A stretch of DNA of 64,000 nucleotides from an uncultured Paracoccaceae bacterium (lineage in GTDB: Bacteria; Pseudomonadota; Alphaproteobacteria; Rhodobacterales; Rhodobacteraceae), in assembly GCA_947494445.1 (NCBI GenBank), contig CANLVD010000008.1, positions 1 through 64,000 of the forward strand. Direction: 5' to 3'. The notes under the pieces are model-generated. The model was not told the DNA's origin. It made no database searches and worked only from the letters and a program-made list of their open reading frames with translations. Of this stretch, positions 18,085-26,919 are shown in pieces. Within the stretch, counting starts at the first letter, position 1. Each line of letters begins with the position of its first letter. Made by a program: the position numbers and the translations under genes.

Positions 18085-20874
18085 ATGAATTCATCGCAGG
18101 GGCGGGTGACGGCCGTTCTGGGCCCCACCAACACAGGCAAGACCCATTATGCCATTGACCGGATGCTGGGCCACCGCACGGGTGTCATAGGCCTGCCATT
18201 GCGACTGCTGGCACGGGAGGTTTTCGACCGGATCGTGGCCCTGCGAGGCCCGTCAGTTGTTGCACTGGTGACAGGCGAGGAACGGATCGTGCCACCGCGC
18301 ACGCAATACTGGGTCTGCACGGTCGAGGCGATGCCAACAGACATCGGATGTGAGTTTCTGGCCATCGACGAGATCCAGCTCTGTGCGGACCCTGACCGGG
18401 GGTACGTGTTCACTGACCGATTGCTGAACGCACGCGGATTGTCAGAGACCCTGCTTCTTGGGGCTGAGACCATGCGAGGGCGAATCGCCTCACTAGTGCC
18501 TGAGGCAAATTTTCTGCGCCGTGAGCGGTTTTCCTCTCTCACCTATGCAGGCGTCAAGAAAATCAGCAGGATGCCGCCACGTTCGGCAATCGTCGGGTTC
18601 TCTGTCGACAACGTCTATGCCATCGCCGAATTGATCAGACGTCAAAAGGGCGGCGCTGCAGTCGTGATGGGGGCGCTCAGCCCCAGAACGCGCAATGCGC
18701 AGGTGGAACTGTATCAGAACGGGGATGTGGATCACTTGGTGGCAACGGACGCCATCGGTATGGGGTTGAACCTCGACATCACCCATGTGGCCTTTGCCGG
18801 TACGGCCAAGTTTGACGGCAGACGGCACCGGCATCTGGCGCCCAATGAATTGGCCCAGATCGCTGGCCGGGCTGGGCGCTACACATCTGATGGCACATTC
18901 GGTGTTACCGGCGAAGCACCGCCATTTGAGGAACCGGTCGTCCAAGCCATTGAAAATCATAGGTTTGCACCCATTCGAAAACTCCAATGGCGCAATCCCA
19001 GACTAGAATTCGGCACTGTTGCGGGATTGTTGCAATCACTTGATGTGACTTCCGATCACGAAGATCTGGTGCGCGCGCGTGATGCTGATGATCAAGTGAC
19101 CCTGCGAGCATTGTGGGATATTCCGGCAATGCATGACCGGGTGCGTGCAGCATCGGATGTCAGACTGCTTTGGGACGTCTGCCAGATCCCGGATTTCCGC
19201 AAGGTGTCTCCATCCGAACATGCGACACTGTGCCAAAAACTCTATGAATTTCTGCATGATGGCGCGATCCCGTCTGACTGGCTGGGGGCGCAGATCCAAC
19301 GTATTGATCGCACCACTGGTGATATCGACGCTCTGTCCAAGCGGCTGGCATTCATCCGCACCTGGACTTATGTCGCGCAGCGAAAAAACTGGGTCGATGA
19401 CACTGACCATTGGCGCGAGGAAACACGTGCTGTAGAAGACCGCCTGTCAGATGCGCTTCATGCGGCTCTGACCCAACGATTTGTCGATCGGCGCACGTCT
19501 GTTCTGATGCGCCGGTTGAAGCAGAAGGAGAGCCTTGTGGCTGAGGTGACTGAAAACGGCGAGGTCCGCGTAGAGGACCAGTTTATCGGCAAACTGGAGG
19601 GGTTTCGGTTCAGCTTGGACCCATCAGCGGATGCGCAGGAGGCCAAAACCCTGCGTTCCACGGCAGTGGCAGCACTGGCGCCGGCTTTCAACCTAAAGGC
19701 TGACAAGTTCTATAATGCGCCTGACACCGAGATTGACCTGACCGAACAGGGTGGCCTGATGTGGGGCAATCATGCGGTGGGCAAACTGCAAAAGGGCGCA
19801 GACGCGCTGAGCCCGACTGTCGAGGCCTTTGTCGATGAAGAGGCAGGCGCTGACGTTGCAACCAAAGTGACCCGTCGGTTGCAGCACTGGATTGATCGCA
19901 AGATTGCAGCGCATTTCGAGCCCTTGATTGCGCTGCGCGATGATGAAACCCTGACCGGCATGGCGCGTGGCATCGGCTTTCGTCTGGTCGAAGCGCTGGG
20001 CGTCGTTCCCCGGGCCGAGATTGCCAGTGATCTGAAAAACCTTGAGCAGGACCAGCGCGGGATGCTGCGTAAGCACGGCGTTCGGTTCGGCCAGTATACG
20101 GTTTTCATGCCGCTGCTTCTGAAACCGGCACCCACGCGATTCAGGCTGGTGCTTCTGTCATTGTACGATGGGCTGGACGAGTTTCCATCGGCACCACCGC
20201 CCGGGCTGGTCACGGTTCCGGCTCAGGCAGACGCTGGTGAGAAATACTATACCCGTGCAGGCTATCGTCTTGCCGGAGCGCGGTCCATTCGCATCGATAT
20301 GCTGGAACGCCTTGCCGATATGGTCCGCACACAGGATTCGCGCGGCGGGTTCGAAGGGACAGCAGATATGCTGTCGATCACAGGTCTGACGCTTGAGCAG
20401 TTTGCTGATCTGATGATGGGGCTTGGCTACACTGCCGAGCGCGGAGAGCGTGAAAAGCGCAAGCCGGAGCCTCAGGCAGCAGAGCCAACCGAGGCCAAGA
20501 CCGAAGATGAGAACAGTGCTGCACCGGCGGAAGGTGCTCCGGCTGAAGAACTTGCCAGCGAAGCTGCGGACAGTGAACCAACACCAGTTGTCGAGACAAG
20601 TGACGCCGAAGCAGTGGTCGATGAAGACACCAAGGATGCGCCAGAGCCCGAGGTCTTTTACACGTTCCGCTGGGTGGTCAAGCGCCCGAAACAGGCGCAG
20701 CGCAACGAACATCAGGGCAAGAAGGATGGCGGCCGGGGCAGGCCACCGCGTAAGGGTGGGAAACCCAAGCGGGAGCAGGGTGCGAAGACCTATTCCAGCG
20801 CCAAGCCCAAAGACAAGCCCATCGATCCGGACAATCCGTTCGCGGCCCTAATGGCGCTCAAGGACAAAAGTTGA
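18085..20874 (+). CDS. SUV3-like ATP-dependent RNA helicase
   Basis: 929 residues. Walker A is GPTNTGKTHYAI (about residue 13), motif II is DEIQ (about 96), motif III-like GAETMRG, and the second RecA lobe carries LVATDAIGMGLNLD and QIAGRAGRYTSDG (motif VI, about 260). This set, especially GPTNTGKT and DEIQ, defines the SUV3/mitochondrial degradosome helicase family. A long alphaproteobacterial extension follows, then an Ala/Glu-rich linker (about 780-850) and a Lys/Arg-rich tail (KKDGGRGRPPRKGGKPKR), likely RNA-contacting. The stop overlaps the S4-domain gene by 4 bases (TTGA). A role in RNA unwinding or decay is inferred from the family. Confidence 0.93.
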   Translation: MNSSQGRVTAVLGPTNTGKTHYAIDRMLGHRTGVIGLPLRLLAREVFDRIVALRGPSVVALVTGEERIVPPRTQYWVCTVEAMPTDIGCEFLAIDEIQLCADPDRGYVFTDRLLNARGLSETLLLGAETMRGRIASLVPEANFLRRERFSSLTYAGVKKISRMPPRSAIVGFSVDNVYAIAELIRRQKGGAAVVMGALSPRTRNAQVELYQNGDVDHLVATDAIGMGLNLDITHVAFAGTAKFDGRRHRHLAPNELAQIAGRAGRYTSDGTFGVTGEAPPFEEPVVQAIENHRFAPIRKLQWRNPRLEFGTVAGLLQSLDVTSDHEDLVRARDADDQVTLRALWDIPAMHDRVRAASDVRLLWDVCQIPDFRKVSPSEHATLCQKLYEFLHDGAIPSDWLGAQIQRIDRTTGDIDALSKRLAFIRTWTYVAQRKNWVDDTDHWREETRAVEDRLSDALHAALTQRFVDRRTSVLMRRLKQKESLVAEVTENGEVRVEDQFIGKLEGFRFSLDPSADAQEAKTLRSTAVAALAPAFNLKADKFYNAPDTEIDLTEQGGLMWGNHAVGKLQKGADALSPTVEAFVDEEAGADVATKVTRRLQHWIDRKIAAHFEPLIALRDDETLTGMARGIGFRLVEALGVVPRAEIASDLKNLEQDQRGMLRKHGVRFGQYTVFMPLLLKPAPTRFRLVLLSLYDGLDEFPSAPPPGLVTVPAQADAGEKYYTRAGYRLAGARSIRIDMLERLADMVRTQDSRGGFEGTADMLSITGLTLEQFADLMMGLGYTAERGEREKRKPEPQAAEPTEAKTEDENSAAPAEGAPAEELASEAADSEPTPVVETSDAEAVVDEDTKDAPEPEVFYTFRWVVKRPKQAQRNEHQGKKDGGRGRPPRKGGKPKREQGAKTYSSAKPKDKPIDPDNPFAALMALKDKS

Positions 20875-21260
20875 GCGAACCGTCCCCGGGCATCCGCATC
20901 GACAAATGGCTGTGGTATGCCCGGTTCTTCAAAACCCGCTCACTGGCGGCAAAAGTCGTCTCGGGCGGGCATGTCCGGCTGAACGGTGCGCGGATTTCGA
21001 AACCTTCGATGATGGTGCGCCCGGGCGATGGGCTGACATTCGCGCAGGGTGATGACATCCGCGTAGTGCGCCTGCTTGAGATCGGCAATCGCCGTGGTCC
21101 AGCACCTGAGGCACAGGCGCTCTATGAAGATCTTGCTCCGCCCAAAGCGCCATCAAAAAACCGTGAACTCAAGTCCGATCCGGTGCGGATCGATGGTGAA
21201 GGGCGTCCGACCAAGAAAGACCGCCGCAATTGGGAAAAACTCAGCGACAGAGGGTCTTGA
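20871..21260 (+). CDS. S4-domain RNA-binding protein, Hsp15-like
   Basis: 129 residues. The S4 domain covers residues 9-70 (IRIDKWLWYARFFKTRSLAA, then GHVRLNG, KPSMMVRPGD). A basic C-terminal tail (KKDRRNWEKL) resembles HslR/Hsp15, which binds 50S subunits carrying stalled peptidyl-tRNA. The start is TTG at 20871, overlapping the helicase stop, with AAGGA about 7 bases upstream. Translational coupling to an RNA helicase supports a joint role in RNA or ribosome handling. Confidence 0.9.
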   Translation: MSEPSPGIRIDKWLWYARFFKTRSLAAKVVSGGHVRLNGARISKPSMMVRPGDGLTFAQGDDIRVVRLLEIGNRRGPAPEAQALYEDLAPPKAPSKNRELKSDPVRIDGEGRPTKKDRRNWEKLSDRGS

Positions 21261-21313
21261 AACCCGATCATTGCCATGTCAGTTAGCGGTGACCAGAATT
21301 TAAGGACTGCGCC

Positions 21314-21652
21314 ATGACCTATGTGGTGACCGACAATTGCATCAACTGCAAATACACCGACTGTGTTGAAGTCTGCCCCGTGGATTGCTTCTACGAGGGC
21401 GAGAATATGCTGGTCATCCATCCCGATGAATGTATCGACTGTGGAGTGTGCGAACCTGAATGTCCTGCAGATGCGATCCGTCCTGACACAGAGCCGGAGA
21501 TGGAGCCCTGGGTCGAGTTCAATCGAAAGTACTCTGAGGCCTGGCCAGTGATTGTGACCAAGCTGGAGCCAATGCCTGAGGCCGAAAAATTCGACGGCAT
21601 GGAAGGCAAGCTGAAAGAGCACTTCTCGGAAAAGCCGGGCGAGGGCAGTTGA
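21314..21652 (+). CDS. fdxA: 7Fe-8S ferredoxin FdxA
   Basis: 112 residues, closely matching Azotobacter ferredoxin I. Near the start, C9, C12, C17 and C21 lie in [19 protein letters not shown]. The second motif [13 protein letters not shown] supplies the [4Fe-4S] ligands, and the pattern as a whole indicates one [3Fe-4S] and one [4Fe-4S] cluster. The C-terminal half is the usual extension with WVEFNRKYS. It is a cytoplasmic electron carrier. It sits between the S4-protein and carD genes, a frequent neighbourhood in alphaproteobacteria. AAGGA precedes the ATG. Confidence 0.96.
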   Translation: MTYVVTDNCINCKYTDCVEVCPVDCFYEGENMLVIHPDECIDCGVCEPECPADAIRPDTEPEMEPWVEFNRKYSEAWPVIVTKLEPMPEAEKFDGMEGKLKEHFSEKPGEGS

Positions 21653-21765
21653 TCACCGCAAGAGTGATTCGCATTTCGTCTGTGACAAACCGCATTAATG
21701 GCAACTTATCACGGTAAATGACGGCTTTTCCTAAAGGAAACGCCCTCGTCAGATCGTGGGTTGCT

Positions 21766-21795
21766 TTGAAAACACGCCAAAATGTGTTATATAAA
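21766..21795 (+). promoter_or_regulatory. Candidate sigma-70 promoter of carD
   Basis: TTGAAA (21766-21771) is followed 16 bases later by TATATA (21788-21793), about 155 bases before the carD start. This is the best -35/-10 pair in the roughly 300-base gap between fdxA and carD (21653-21950). The gap otherwise contains only a weak ATCAC/GTGAT dyad after fdxA and an unconvincing short ORF. Confidence 0.5.
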
Positions 21796-21950
21796 AGTCA
21801 TATACATGAGCGGAGAGGGTGTCTGACACTGAAGTCAGGTCCGTTCGACAGCAACAGATCGTGGGACGTTACGGGTTCTCTGCTTGGGAACCTTGGGCGT
21901 CTTTTGCGGTCAGATGATGGAGCCCTGTTGAAACAGACGCAGGAAACCGA

Positions 21951-22469
21951 ATGAGCAAATCTTCTAAATCCGCCGAATTCCGTCCCAACGACTACGTGGT
22001 CTATCCGGCCCACGGGGTGGGCAAGATCCTGTCTATCGACGAGCAGGAAGTGGCTGGCTTCTCTCTCAAGATGTTCGTGATTTCGTTTGAAAAAGACAAG
22101 ATGACCCTCAGGGTCCCAATCGACAAGGCTTCGTCCATCGGGATGCGGTCACTGTCCAGTCCCGACATCGTCGGCAAGGCAATCGAAACGCTCAAGGGGC
22201 GTGCACGCGTGAAGCGCGCGATGTGGTCGCGCAGGGCGCAGGAATATGAGCAGAAAATCAACTCTGGCGATCTGATCTCGATCGCAGAAGTGGTCCGTGA
22301 TCTGCATCGCAACGACGATCAGCGCGAGCAGTCCTATTCCGAGCGTCAGCTTTATGAAGCCGCGCTTGAGCGTTTGACCCGTGAAGTCGCTGCCGTGAAA
22401 GGCATCGAGGAGTTCATGGCGCAAAAGGATGTGGGCGAAGTTCTGGACCAGCGCGTCGCAGCAGCCTGA
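21951..22469 (+). CDS. carD: CarD family RNA polymerase-binding regulator
   Basis: 172 residues. The N-terminal RID Tudor-like domain (FRPNDYVVYPAHGVGKI to about residue 65) binds the RNA polymerase beta subunit. The helical C-terminal domain contains RRAQEYEQKINSGD and the VVRDLHRND motif, which contacts the upstream edge of the promoter bubble. CarD stabilises open complexes at many promoters, including rRNA, in alphaproteobacteria and mycobacteria. Monocistronic, with a strong terminator at 22494-22518. Confidence 0.95.
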   Translation: MSKSSKSAEFRPNDYVVYPAHGVGKILSIDEQEVAGFSLKMFVISFEKDKMTLRVPIDKASSIGMRSLSSPDIVGKAIETLKGRARVKRAMWSRRAQEYEQKINSGDLISIAEVVRDLHRNDDQREQSYSERQLYEAALERLTREVAAVKGIEEFMAQKDVGEVLDQRVAAA

Positions 22470-22493
22470 CCTTCTGATCATTGAAGATTTCAG

Positions 22494-22518
22494 CGGGCCT
22501 TTCGGGGCCCGTTTTTTT
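22494..22518 (+). terminator. Intrinsic terminator of carD
   Basis: CGGGCC (22494-22499), loop TTTCGG, GGCCCG (22506-22511), then T7. It reaches the last codons of the convergent cobS gene at 22517. Confidence 0.9.
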
Positions 22519-23284
22519 ATGCCAGCGCTGACAGGGTCAGCAGCAATCCGATCTCGGTCAGGATCTGTGACCCGCCGAGGATGTCGCCTGTGCGCCCACC
22601 AATGGCGCGGTAGGCGGCCATCCAGAATGGTGCCACTAGAACCAGCGCCAAAGGCAGTGCCAGCAGGGCGGCCCAGCCGGTACAGATCATCAGGATCAGT
22701 AAACCCAGCCCCAATGACAGGCCGGATGTGGCCCAGCTTGCGCGCCCATGGGACGCTCCCAGACCGTCGCTGCGGGCATCGGGAAGTAGGGTAGAGGCCA
22801 ACACCATCACGGCACGTGATGCAGCGCCAATACCGGCCATCAACGCGATCAGCGTCAGTCCCGAGACCTCCAGCAGTCCACCGGTACGGGCGAGCATGGC
22901 CAACAGCAAGGCCAGCATGCCGTATGCGCCGATGCGGCTGTCGCGCATGATCTCCAGTCGACGCTCGCGGCTGTGTCCGCCAGCCAGCCCATCTGCACTG
23001 TCGGCCAGCCCGTCCTCGTGCAGTGCACCGGTCGTGAGGCATTGAAGGGTCAGCGCTAGCGCTACGGCCAGCATTGGTGCTGCTCCGAGCGCCATCAGAC
23101 CCGCACCCAAAGCCCCGGCAAGCGCTCCGACGACAGCCCCCACGATGGGATAAGCCCATCCGCTGGACATGCCCCGGTGTCCGGCGCGGGCATGATCAAC
23201 CGGCACAGGAAGGCGCGTCAGCAAGCCGAAGGCAGCTGCCAGATCATGCAGTTCCGGTCGGTTGTCCCCGTCCTGTCGCATCAT
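22517..23284 (-). CDS. cobS: Adenosylcobinamide-GDP ribazoletransferase
   Basis: 255 residues, a polytopic membrane enzyme with about six hydrophobic segments and the CobS/CobV signature HEDGLADSADGLAGG near residue 85, then MRDSRIGAYG. It joins alpha-ribazole to adenosylcobinamide-GDP in the last step of cobalamin assembly. I choose the ATG at 23282-23284, with GGAG about 10 bases upstream, over the longer frame to 23365. It is divergent from cobT, which supplies the alpha-ribazole phosphate. No cobalamin riboswitch fits in the short intergenic gap. Confidence 0.93.
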   Translation of the reverse strand: MMRQDGDNRPELHDLAAAFGLLTRLPVPVDHARAGHRGMSSGWAYPIVGAVVGALAGALGAGLMALGAAPMLAVALALTLQCLTTGALHEDGLADSADGLAGGHSRERRLEIMRDSRIGAYGMLALLLAMLARTGGLLEVSGLTLIALMAGIGAASRAVMVLASTLLPDARSDGLGASHGRASWATSGLSLGLGLLILMICTGWAALLALPLALVLVAPFWMAAYRAIGGRTGDILGGSQILTEIGLLLTLSALA

Positions 23285-23378
23285 GTTGCCAAAGCTCCGC
23301 ATTTGATGGTTTCGCCTGCCTGTATCCGCGACTATGACCGTAGCAACAAGACGCTTCCATACCAAAAGGACCCGGACC

Positions 23379-24392
23379 TTGACTGCATTTCCCTTCTCTT
23401 CCCTTCAGGACATCAAAGACGTCCTCGGGTCTTTGCCGCAACCCGATACTCAGGCTGAAACGAATGCATCAGCGCGCAACGACAGCCTGACAAAACCACC
23501 CGGAGCTTTGGGAAGACTGGAACAGATTGCGATCTGGTATGCGGCCTGGCGCGGCAATGCGCGGCCGCAGATCGCGCATCCTCAGGTTGCGGTGTTTGCT
23601 GGAAATCACGGTGTGACCGCACAAGGCATCTCAGCCTTTCCCGCAGAGGTTACGGCACAGATGGTTCTGAATTTTCAGGCAGGTGGAGCCGCGATCAATC
23701 AGATCTGCGGTTCCGTTGGGGCAGACCTGACGGTCATCTCCCTTGATCTAGACACGCCAACAGCCGACTTCAGCCAAGGATCAGCTATGACGCAGGAAGA
23801 CTGCCTGGCAGCGATCAAAAGTGGTTGGGACGCGCTTGACGAACAGGCCGATCTGGTTGTGCCGGGCGAAATGGGAATTGGCAACACGACGTCAGCGGCT
23901 GCTTTGGCGCTCGCCAATTTCGGCGGAAGGCCCGAGGATTGGGCTGGCCGGGGAACAGGTCTGGACGACGCAGGAGTGGCCCACAAGGCCGAGATCATAG
24001 CCAAAGGACTTGATGCCAACGGGGCACCACGGGGATTGGAGGCTTTGCAGACTTTGGGCGGGCGGGAACTTGCGGCAATGGTCGGCCTGATCCTGCATGC
24101 ACGGATGCGCAAGGTGCCGGTGATCCTAGATGGGTTCATTTGCTCAGCGGCCGCCTCCTGCCTGTTTGCCGAGACTGAAGATGCGCTCGATCACTGCCTT
24201 GCTGGACATCTTTCTGCCGAGGGCGCCCACGCACGGCTTTTGCAGTCCATGGATCTTGACCCGATCTTGTCACTTGGATTGCGACTGGGAGAGGGCTCTG
24301 GAGGGGCGTCTGCCATTGCCGTCGTCAAACTGGCACTTGCCTGCCATTCCGGTATGGCAAGCTTCGCAGAAGCGGGCGTATCGGACGGCTGA
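23379..24392 (+). CDS. cobT: Nicotinate-nucleotide-dimethylbenzimidazole phosphoribosyltransferase
   Basis: 337 residues with the CobT hallmarks: LTKPPGALGRLE near residue 35, FAGNHGVTAQGISAFP near 70, and GEMGIGNTTSAAAL near 165. The reaction activates 5,6-dimethylbenzimidazole to alpha-ribazole phosphate. TTG 23379 is preferred because AAAAGGA lies 8 bases upstream and the product then starts like other CobT proteins; ATG 23334 would add 15 residues. It is divergent from cobS, so the two nucleotide-loop enzymes share a control region of under 100 bases. Confidence 0.94.
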   Translation: MTAFPFSSLQDIKDVLGSLPQPDTQAETNASARNDSLTKPPGALGRLEQIAIWYAAWRGNARPQIAHPQVAVFAGNHGVTAQGISAFPAEVTAQMVLNFQAGGAAINQICGSVGADLTVISLDLDTPTADFSQGSAMTQEDCLAAIKSGWDALDEQADLVVPGEMGIGNTTSAAALALANFGGRPEDWAGRGTGLDDAGVAHKAEIIAKGLDANGAPRGLEALQTLGGRELAAMVGLILHARMRKVPVILDGFICSAAASCLFAETEDALDHCLAGHLSAEGAHARLLQSMDLDPILSLGLRLGEGSGGASAIAVVKLALACHSGMASFAEAGVSDG

Positions 24393-24435
24393 CGGAACGG
24401 GAAAGGGCAATCGTTTTGCCCTTTCCCCAAGGCAT

Positions 24436-24750
24436 CTACATCTCGTGGATTTGAGCCACTTCGACAGACCCTGATCCGTCCACAACCATTGGGCATCCCT
24501 TGGCCATATGGCAGGCCGCATCGATATCATCGGCTTTTACAATGGTGTAGCCGGACAGCGGGTTGGATCCTCCATTGTCCTCTATCCCGTTGGCGGTGAC
24601 CGTTTTGGACATGCCAACAGGGTTGCCGGGGGCGACAAGCGCATCCCCCATGCCACCCATCCACGCTTCCCACGCTGCCATGACTTTCGCACCTTCTTCG
24701 GGGGTCTCGGGCATGCCGCCACCGTGATAGGCAAAAACAAACTCGGGCAT
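24436..24750 (-). CDS. YciI/DGPF-like small protein
   Basis: 104 residues with a ferredoxin-like YciI fold pattern: MPEFVFAYHGGG at the start, WEAWMGGMGDAL in the middle, and IVKADDIDAACHMAKGCPMV with its conserved acidic residue near the end. Known members are poorly characterised. The start is set by AGGAG 6 bases upstream of ATG 24748-24750. It is the third gene of an ArsR-AHSA1-YciI cassette, a common grouping in bacteria, and may act with the AHSA1 protein on the same small molecule. Function not assigned. Confidence 0.82.
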   Translation of the reverse strand: MPEFVFAYHGGGMPETPEEGAKVMAAWEAWMGGMGDALVAPGNPVGMSKTVTANGIEDNGGSNPLSGYTIVKADDIDAACHMAKGCPMVVDGSGSVEVAQIHEM

Positions 24751-24778
24751 AATAGTCTCCTTCATAATTCGGGTGACG

Positions 24779-25219
24779 TCAGGCCAACCCGGTTTCAAGT
24801 TTTTCGATGATGGACAACCAGCCTTTTGTGTGGCCGGAACGGGCGCTGTCGGTGCCTAGATCATAATGCTTCAGGGTCAGATTTGCGTGATCCTGGCCCG
24901 CGTCGCTGATCTCGATGGTGACCTTTGTCTCTGTCCCGCGTGGGCCGCCGGGCCCGCCTTCATGCCAAGCCCAAGTGAATGCGATGAACCGGGGCGGGTC
25001 GACTTGCGTGACTTCGCCCGAAACCATTTTCTGCGATCCATCTGTCATTTGCAGGATGGAATACCATGGACCAGGCTTTGAGAAATCAAGATTGTGTTCG
25101 GGAACAATCATCCCGTCATGCCCCCACCACCGCACCATGTTTTCCGGCAGACTTACCATTTCGAACACGCGCAATGCCGAGCCGGGCAGGGTCCGTTTCA
25201 GGGTCACGACATCGGTCAT
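24779..25219 (-). CDS. AHSA1/SRPBCC domain protein
   Basis: 146 residues of the START/Bet-v-1-like fold: N-terminal strand VVTLKRTLPGSALRVFEMVS, a WWG motif (VRWWGHDG) near residue 30, PGPWYSI, and a long C-terminal helix (GWLSIIEKLETGLA). Such proteins have a hydrophobic cavity. The gene overlaps the ArsR gene by 4 bases (ATGA at 25216-25219). The ArsR/AHSA1 pair is a recurring two-gene unit with unknown ligand. Confidence 0.88.
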   Translation of the reverse strand: MTDVVTLKRTLPGSALRVFEMVSLPENMVRWWGHDGMIVPEHNLDFSKPGPWYSILQMTDGSQKMVSGEVTQVDPPRFIAFTWAWHEGGPGGPRGTETKVTIEISDAGQDHANLTLKHYDLGTDSARSGHTKGWLSIIEKLETGLA

Positions 25220-25551
25220 TTCAGATCCTCCCTTAGGGCTGTTTCCAGACGGTCGAGCCCGGCTTCCCAAAAGTCCCGGTGGTTCATCGTCCAGTCCGAG
25301 ACCTTTCTGATGGCGTCTGGTCTGACTGAATAAAGGCGCTGTTGACCCGAGATTCTGCGGGCCACAAGGCCTGCCTTGTGGAGAACGGTAAGATGGCGCG
25401 AAACAGCAGGCCCCGAAATCTCGAACATGTCACTGATCTGTCCGGCAGGCGTTTCCCCGTCTCGCAGCAGCCGTTCGATGATCTCGAAACGGTACGGATC
25501 GCTCAAGGCTGAAAAGATTGGTGTCAATGCGGTCATACTTTTATTTAGCAT
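25216..25551 (-). CDS. ArsR family transcriptional regulator
   Basis: 111 residues of winged HTH: FSALSDPYRFEIIERLL, then GQISDMFEISGPAVSRHLTVLHKAGLV (split here by the recognition helix SRHLTVL) and the wing RRISGQQRLYSV. No cysteine metal site is visible, so it probably senses an organic ligand or physical cue, not a metal. Two starts are possible (ATG 25549-25551 or 25534-25536); neither has a clear Shine-Dalgarno. An AT-rich dyad over the longer start suggests autorepression of the three-gene cassette. Confidence 0.88.
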   Translation of the reverse strand: MLNKSMTALTPIFSALSDPYRFEIIERLLRDGETPAGQISDMFEISGPAVSRHLTVLHKAGLVARRISGQQRLYSVRPDAIRKVSDWTMNHRDFWEAGLDRLETALREDLK

Positions 25552-25564
25552 AATTGTTAAATAA
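25541..25564. promoter_or_regulatory. Candidate ArsR operator dyad
   Basis: TTATTTA (25541-25547) and TAAATAA (25558-25564) form a perfect 7-base inverted repeat with a 10-base spacer. It straddles the 5' end of the ArsR gene in a strongly AT-rich patch. Its size and position fit ArsR-family autoregulation. Confidence 0.5.
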
Positions 25565-25647
25565 CAGAAAGGTAAATTTAAATGGCGGCGTAAATCATTG
25601 ATATTTAGAAACAGTTCAAGACTGCCGTTTCAATTTCAAATGAAGGT

Positions 25648-25724
<77 letters not shown>

Positions 25725-25767
25725 CTGCGGGTGCTATACAGAACCAGACTGCGCGGTGCAATCGGGT

Positions 25768-26085
25768 TTATTGACTGCGGGAGGCCTTCTCGTCATGGCC
25801 AGATATGCCGTCGCGGCGATCCAGCTCGGCCTCCACTGCCTCAAGCGTCACGCCCGATGCGCTGAGCAAGACCAGCAGGTGGTAGATCACATCTGCAGCC
25901 TCTGATGTGAGCGCTTCGGGATCAGACTGGGCGGCAGCAATAATGGCTTCAACTGCCTCCTCACCGAACTTCTCGGCACATTTCGCGGATCCTTTTTGCA
26001 GCAGCGATGCCGTGTAGGACGTATCTGCTGATGCACTTTTGCGCGCTTCGATCGTGGCGAACAGCCGGGCCAATGTATCGTTCAT
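25768..26085 (-). CDS. hisE: Phosphoribosyl-ATP diphosphatase
   Basis: 105 residues, an all-helical MazG-like pyrophosphohydrolase. The metal-binding motif is [11 protein letters not shown] with E and the following [14 protein letters not shown] helix, as in HisE. It catalyses the second step of histidine biosynthesis. It overlaps hisF by 4 bases (ATGA at 26082-26085), last in the hisA-hisF-hisE group. HisI is not encoded in this window. Confidence 0.95.
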   Translation of the reverse strand: MNDTLARLFATIEARKSASADTSYTASLLQKGSAKCAEKFGEEAVEAIIAAAQSDPEALTSEAADVIYHLLVLLSASGVTLEAVEAELDRRDGISGHDEKASRSQ

Positions 26086-26843
26086 GCAAGCCTCACGGGG
26101 ATGCCGGCGTTGGCCATGTGGCTTTTGGCCTCGCCTATGGTGTGATCGCCGAAGTGGAAGATGGAGGCGGCCAGAACCGCGCTGGCGTGGCCTTCGCGGA
26201 CGCCATCGACCAAATGATCGAGCGTGCCAACCCCGCCTGAGGCGATGACCGGGATGCCCACGGCATCAGCCACGGCCCGGGTGAGGGGCAGGTTGAACCC
26301 ATTGCGTGTGCCATCGCGGTCCATCGACGTCAGAAGAATTTCTCCGGCACCTTTGCGTTCCATTTCGCGGGCAAATTCAACGGCCTCGATCCCGGTGGGC
26401 CGGGTGCCGCCATGGGTAAAGATCTCGAAGCGGCCACTCTCGGCGCGTTTTGCGTCTATGGCAACCACGATGCATTGGTTGCCAAACTTGTTGGCAGCGC
26501 GCGCCACCACCTCCGGGTCGGCTACGGCAGCGGAGTTGAACGACACCTTGTCGGCGCCGGCCAGAAGCAGCGCACGGACATCATCTGGCGAGCGGACGCC
26601 GCCCCCGATGGTCAGCGGCATGAAACACTGCTCGGCCGTGCGCCGGGCCACATCATGCATGGTGCCGCGATTTTCCAGCGTGGCTGCGATGTCAAGAAAG
26701 CAAAGCTCATCCGCACCGGCTGCATCATAGGCACGCGCTGCTTCCACAGGGTCGCCAGCATCGATGAGATCGACGAAATTGACACCTTTGACAACGCGGC
26801 CGTCTTTGACGTCAAGGCAGGGGATGATGCGTGTTTTCAACAT
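26082..26843 (-). CDS. hisF: Imidazole glycerol phosphate synthase subunit HisF
   Basis: 253 residues, a (beta/alpha)8 barrel starting [20 protein letters not shown] with catalytic Asp11. It has GGGVRS in the first half, the second catalytic Asp in [14 protein letters not shown] (about 130), and [11 protein letters not shown] near the end. It forms the cyclase half of the HisF-HisH complex, making imidazole glycerol phosphate and AICAR. Overlaps hisE. Confidence 0.98.
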   Translation of the reverse strand: MLKTRIIPCLDVKDGRVVKGVNFVDLIDAGDPVEAARAYDAAGADELCFLDIAATLENRGTMHDVARRTAEQCFMPLTIGGGVRSPDDVRALLLAGADKVSFNSAAVADPEVVARAANKFGNQCIVVAIDAKRAESGRFEIFTHGGTRPTGIEAVEFAREMERKGAGEILLTSMDRDGTRNGFNLPLTRAVADAVGIPVIASGGVGTLDHLVDGVREGHASAVLAASIFHFGDHTIGEAKSHMANAGIPVRLA

Positions 26844-26919
26844 GCGCTGTGATTACCGGTCTCGGCGCGGGCTGACAAGTCGGATGCCTCCAGCGGGGAT
26901 ATTTTGGCCAAGAAGTGGG

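Noticed and set aside
21718-21954. 78-residue ORF ending over the carD start
   Set aside because: It overlaps the -35/-10 region, has no ribosome-binding site or recognisable domain, and its composition is unlike the neighbouring genes.
22149-23159. 336-residue minus-strand ORF
   Set aside because: It spans carD, its terminator and cobS in a shadow frame; Arg/Gly-rich nonsense composition.
23285-23378. Cobalamin riboswitch between cobS and cobT
   Set aside because: The gap is under 100 bases and lacks the B12-box and conserved helices.
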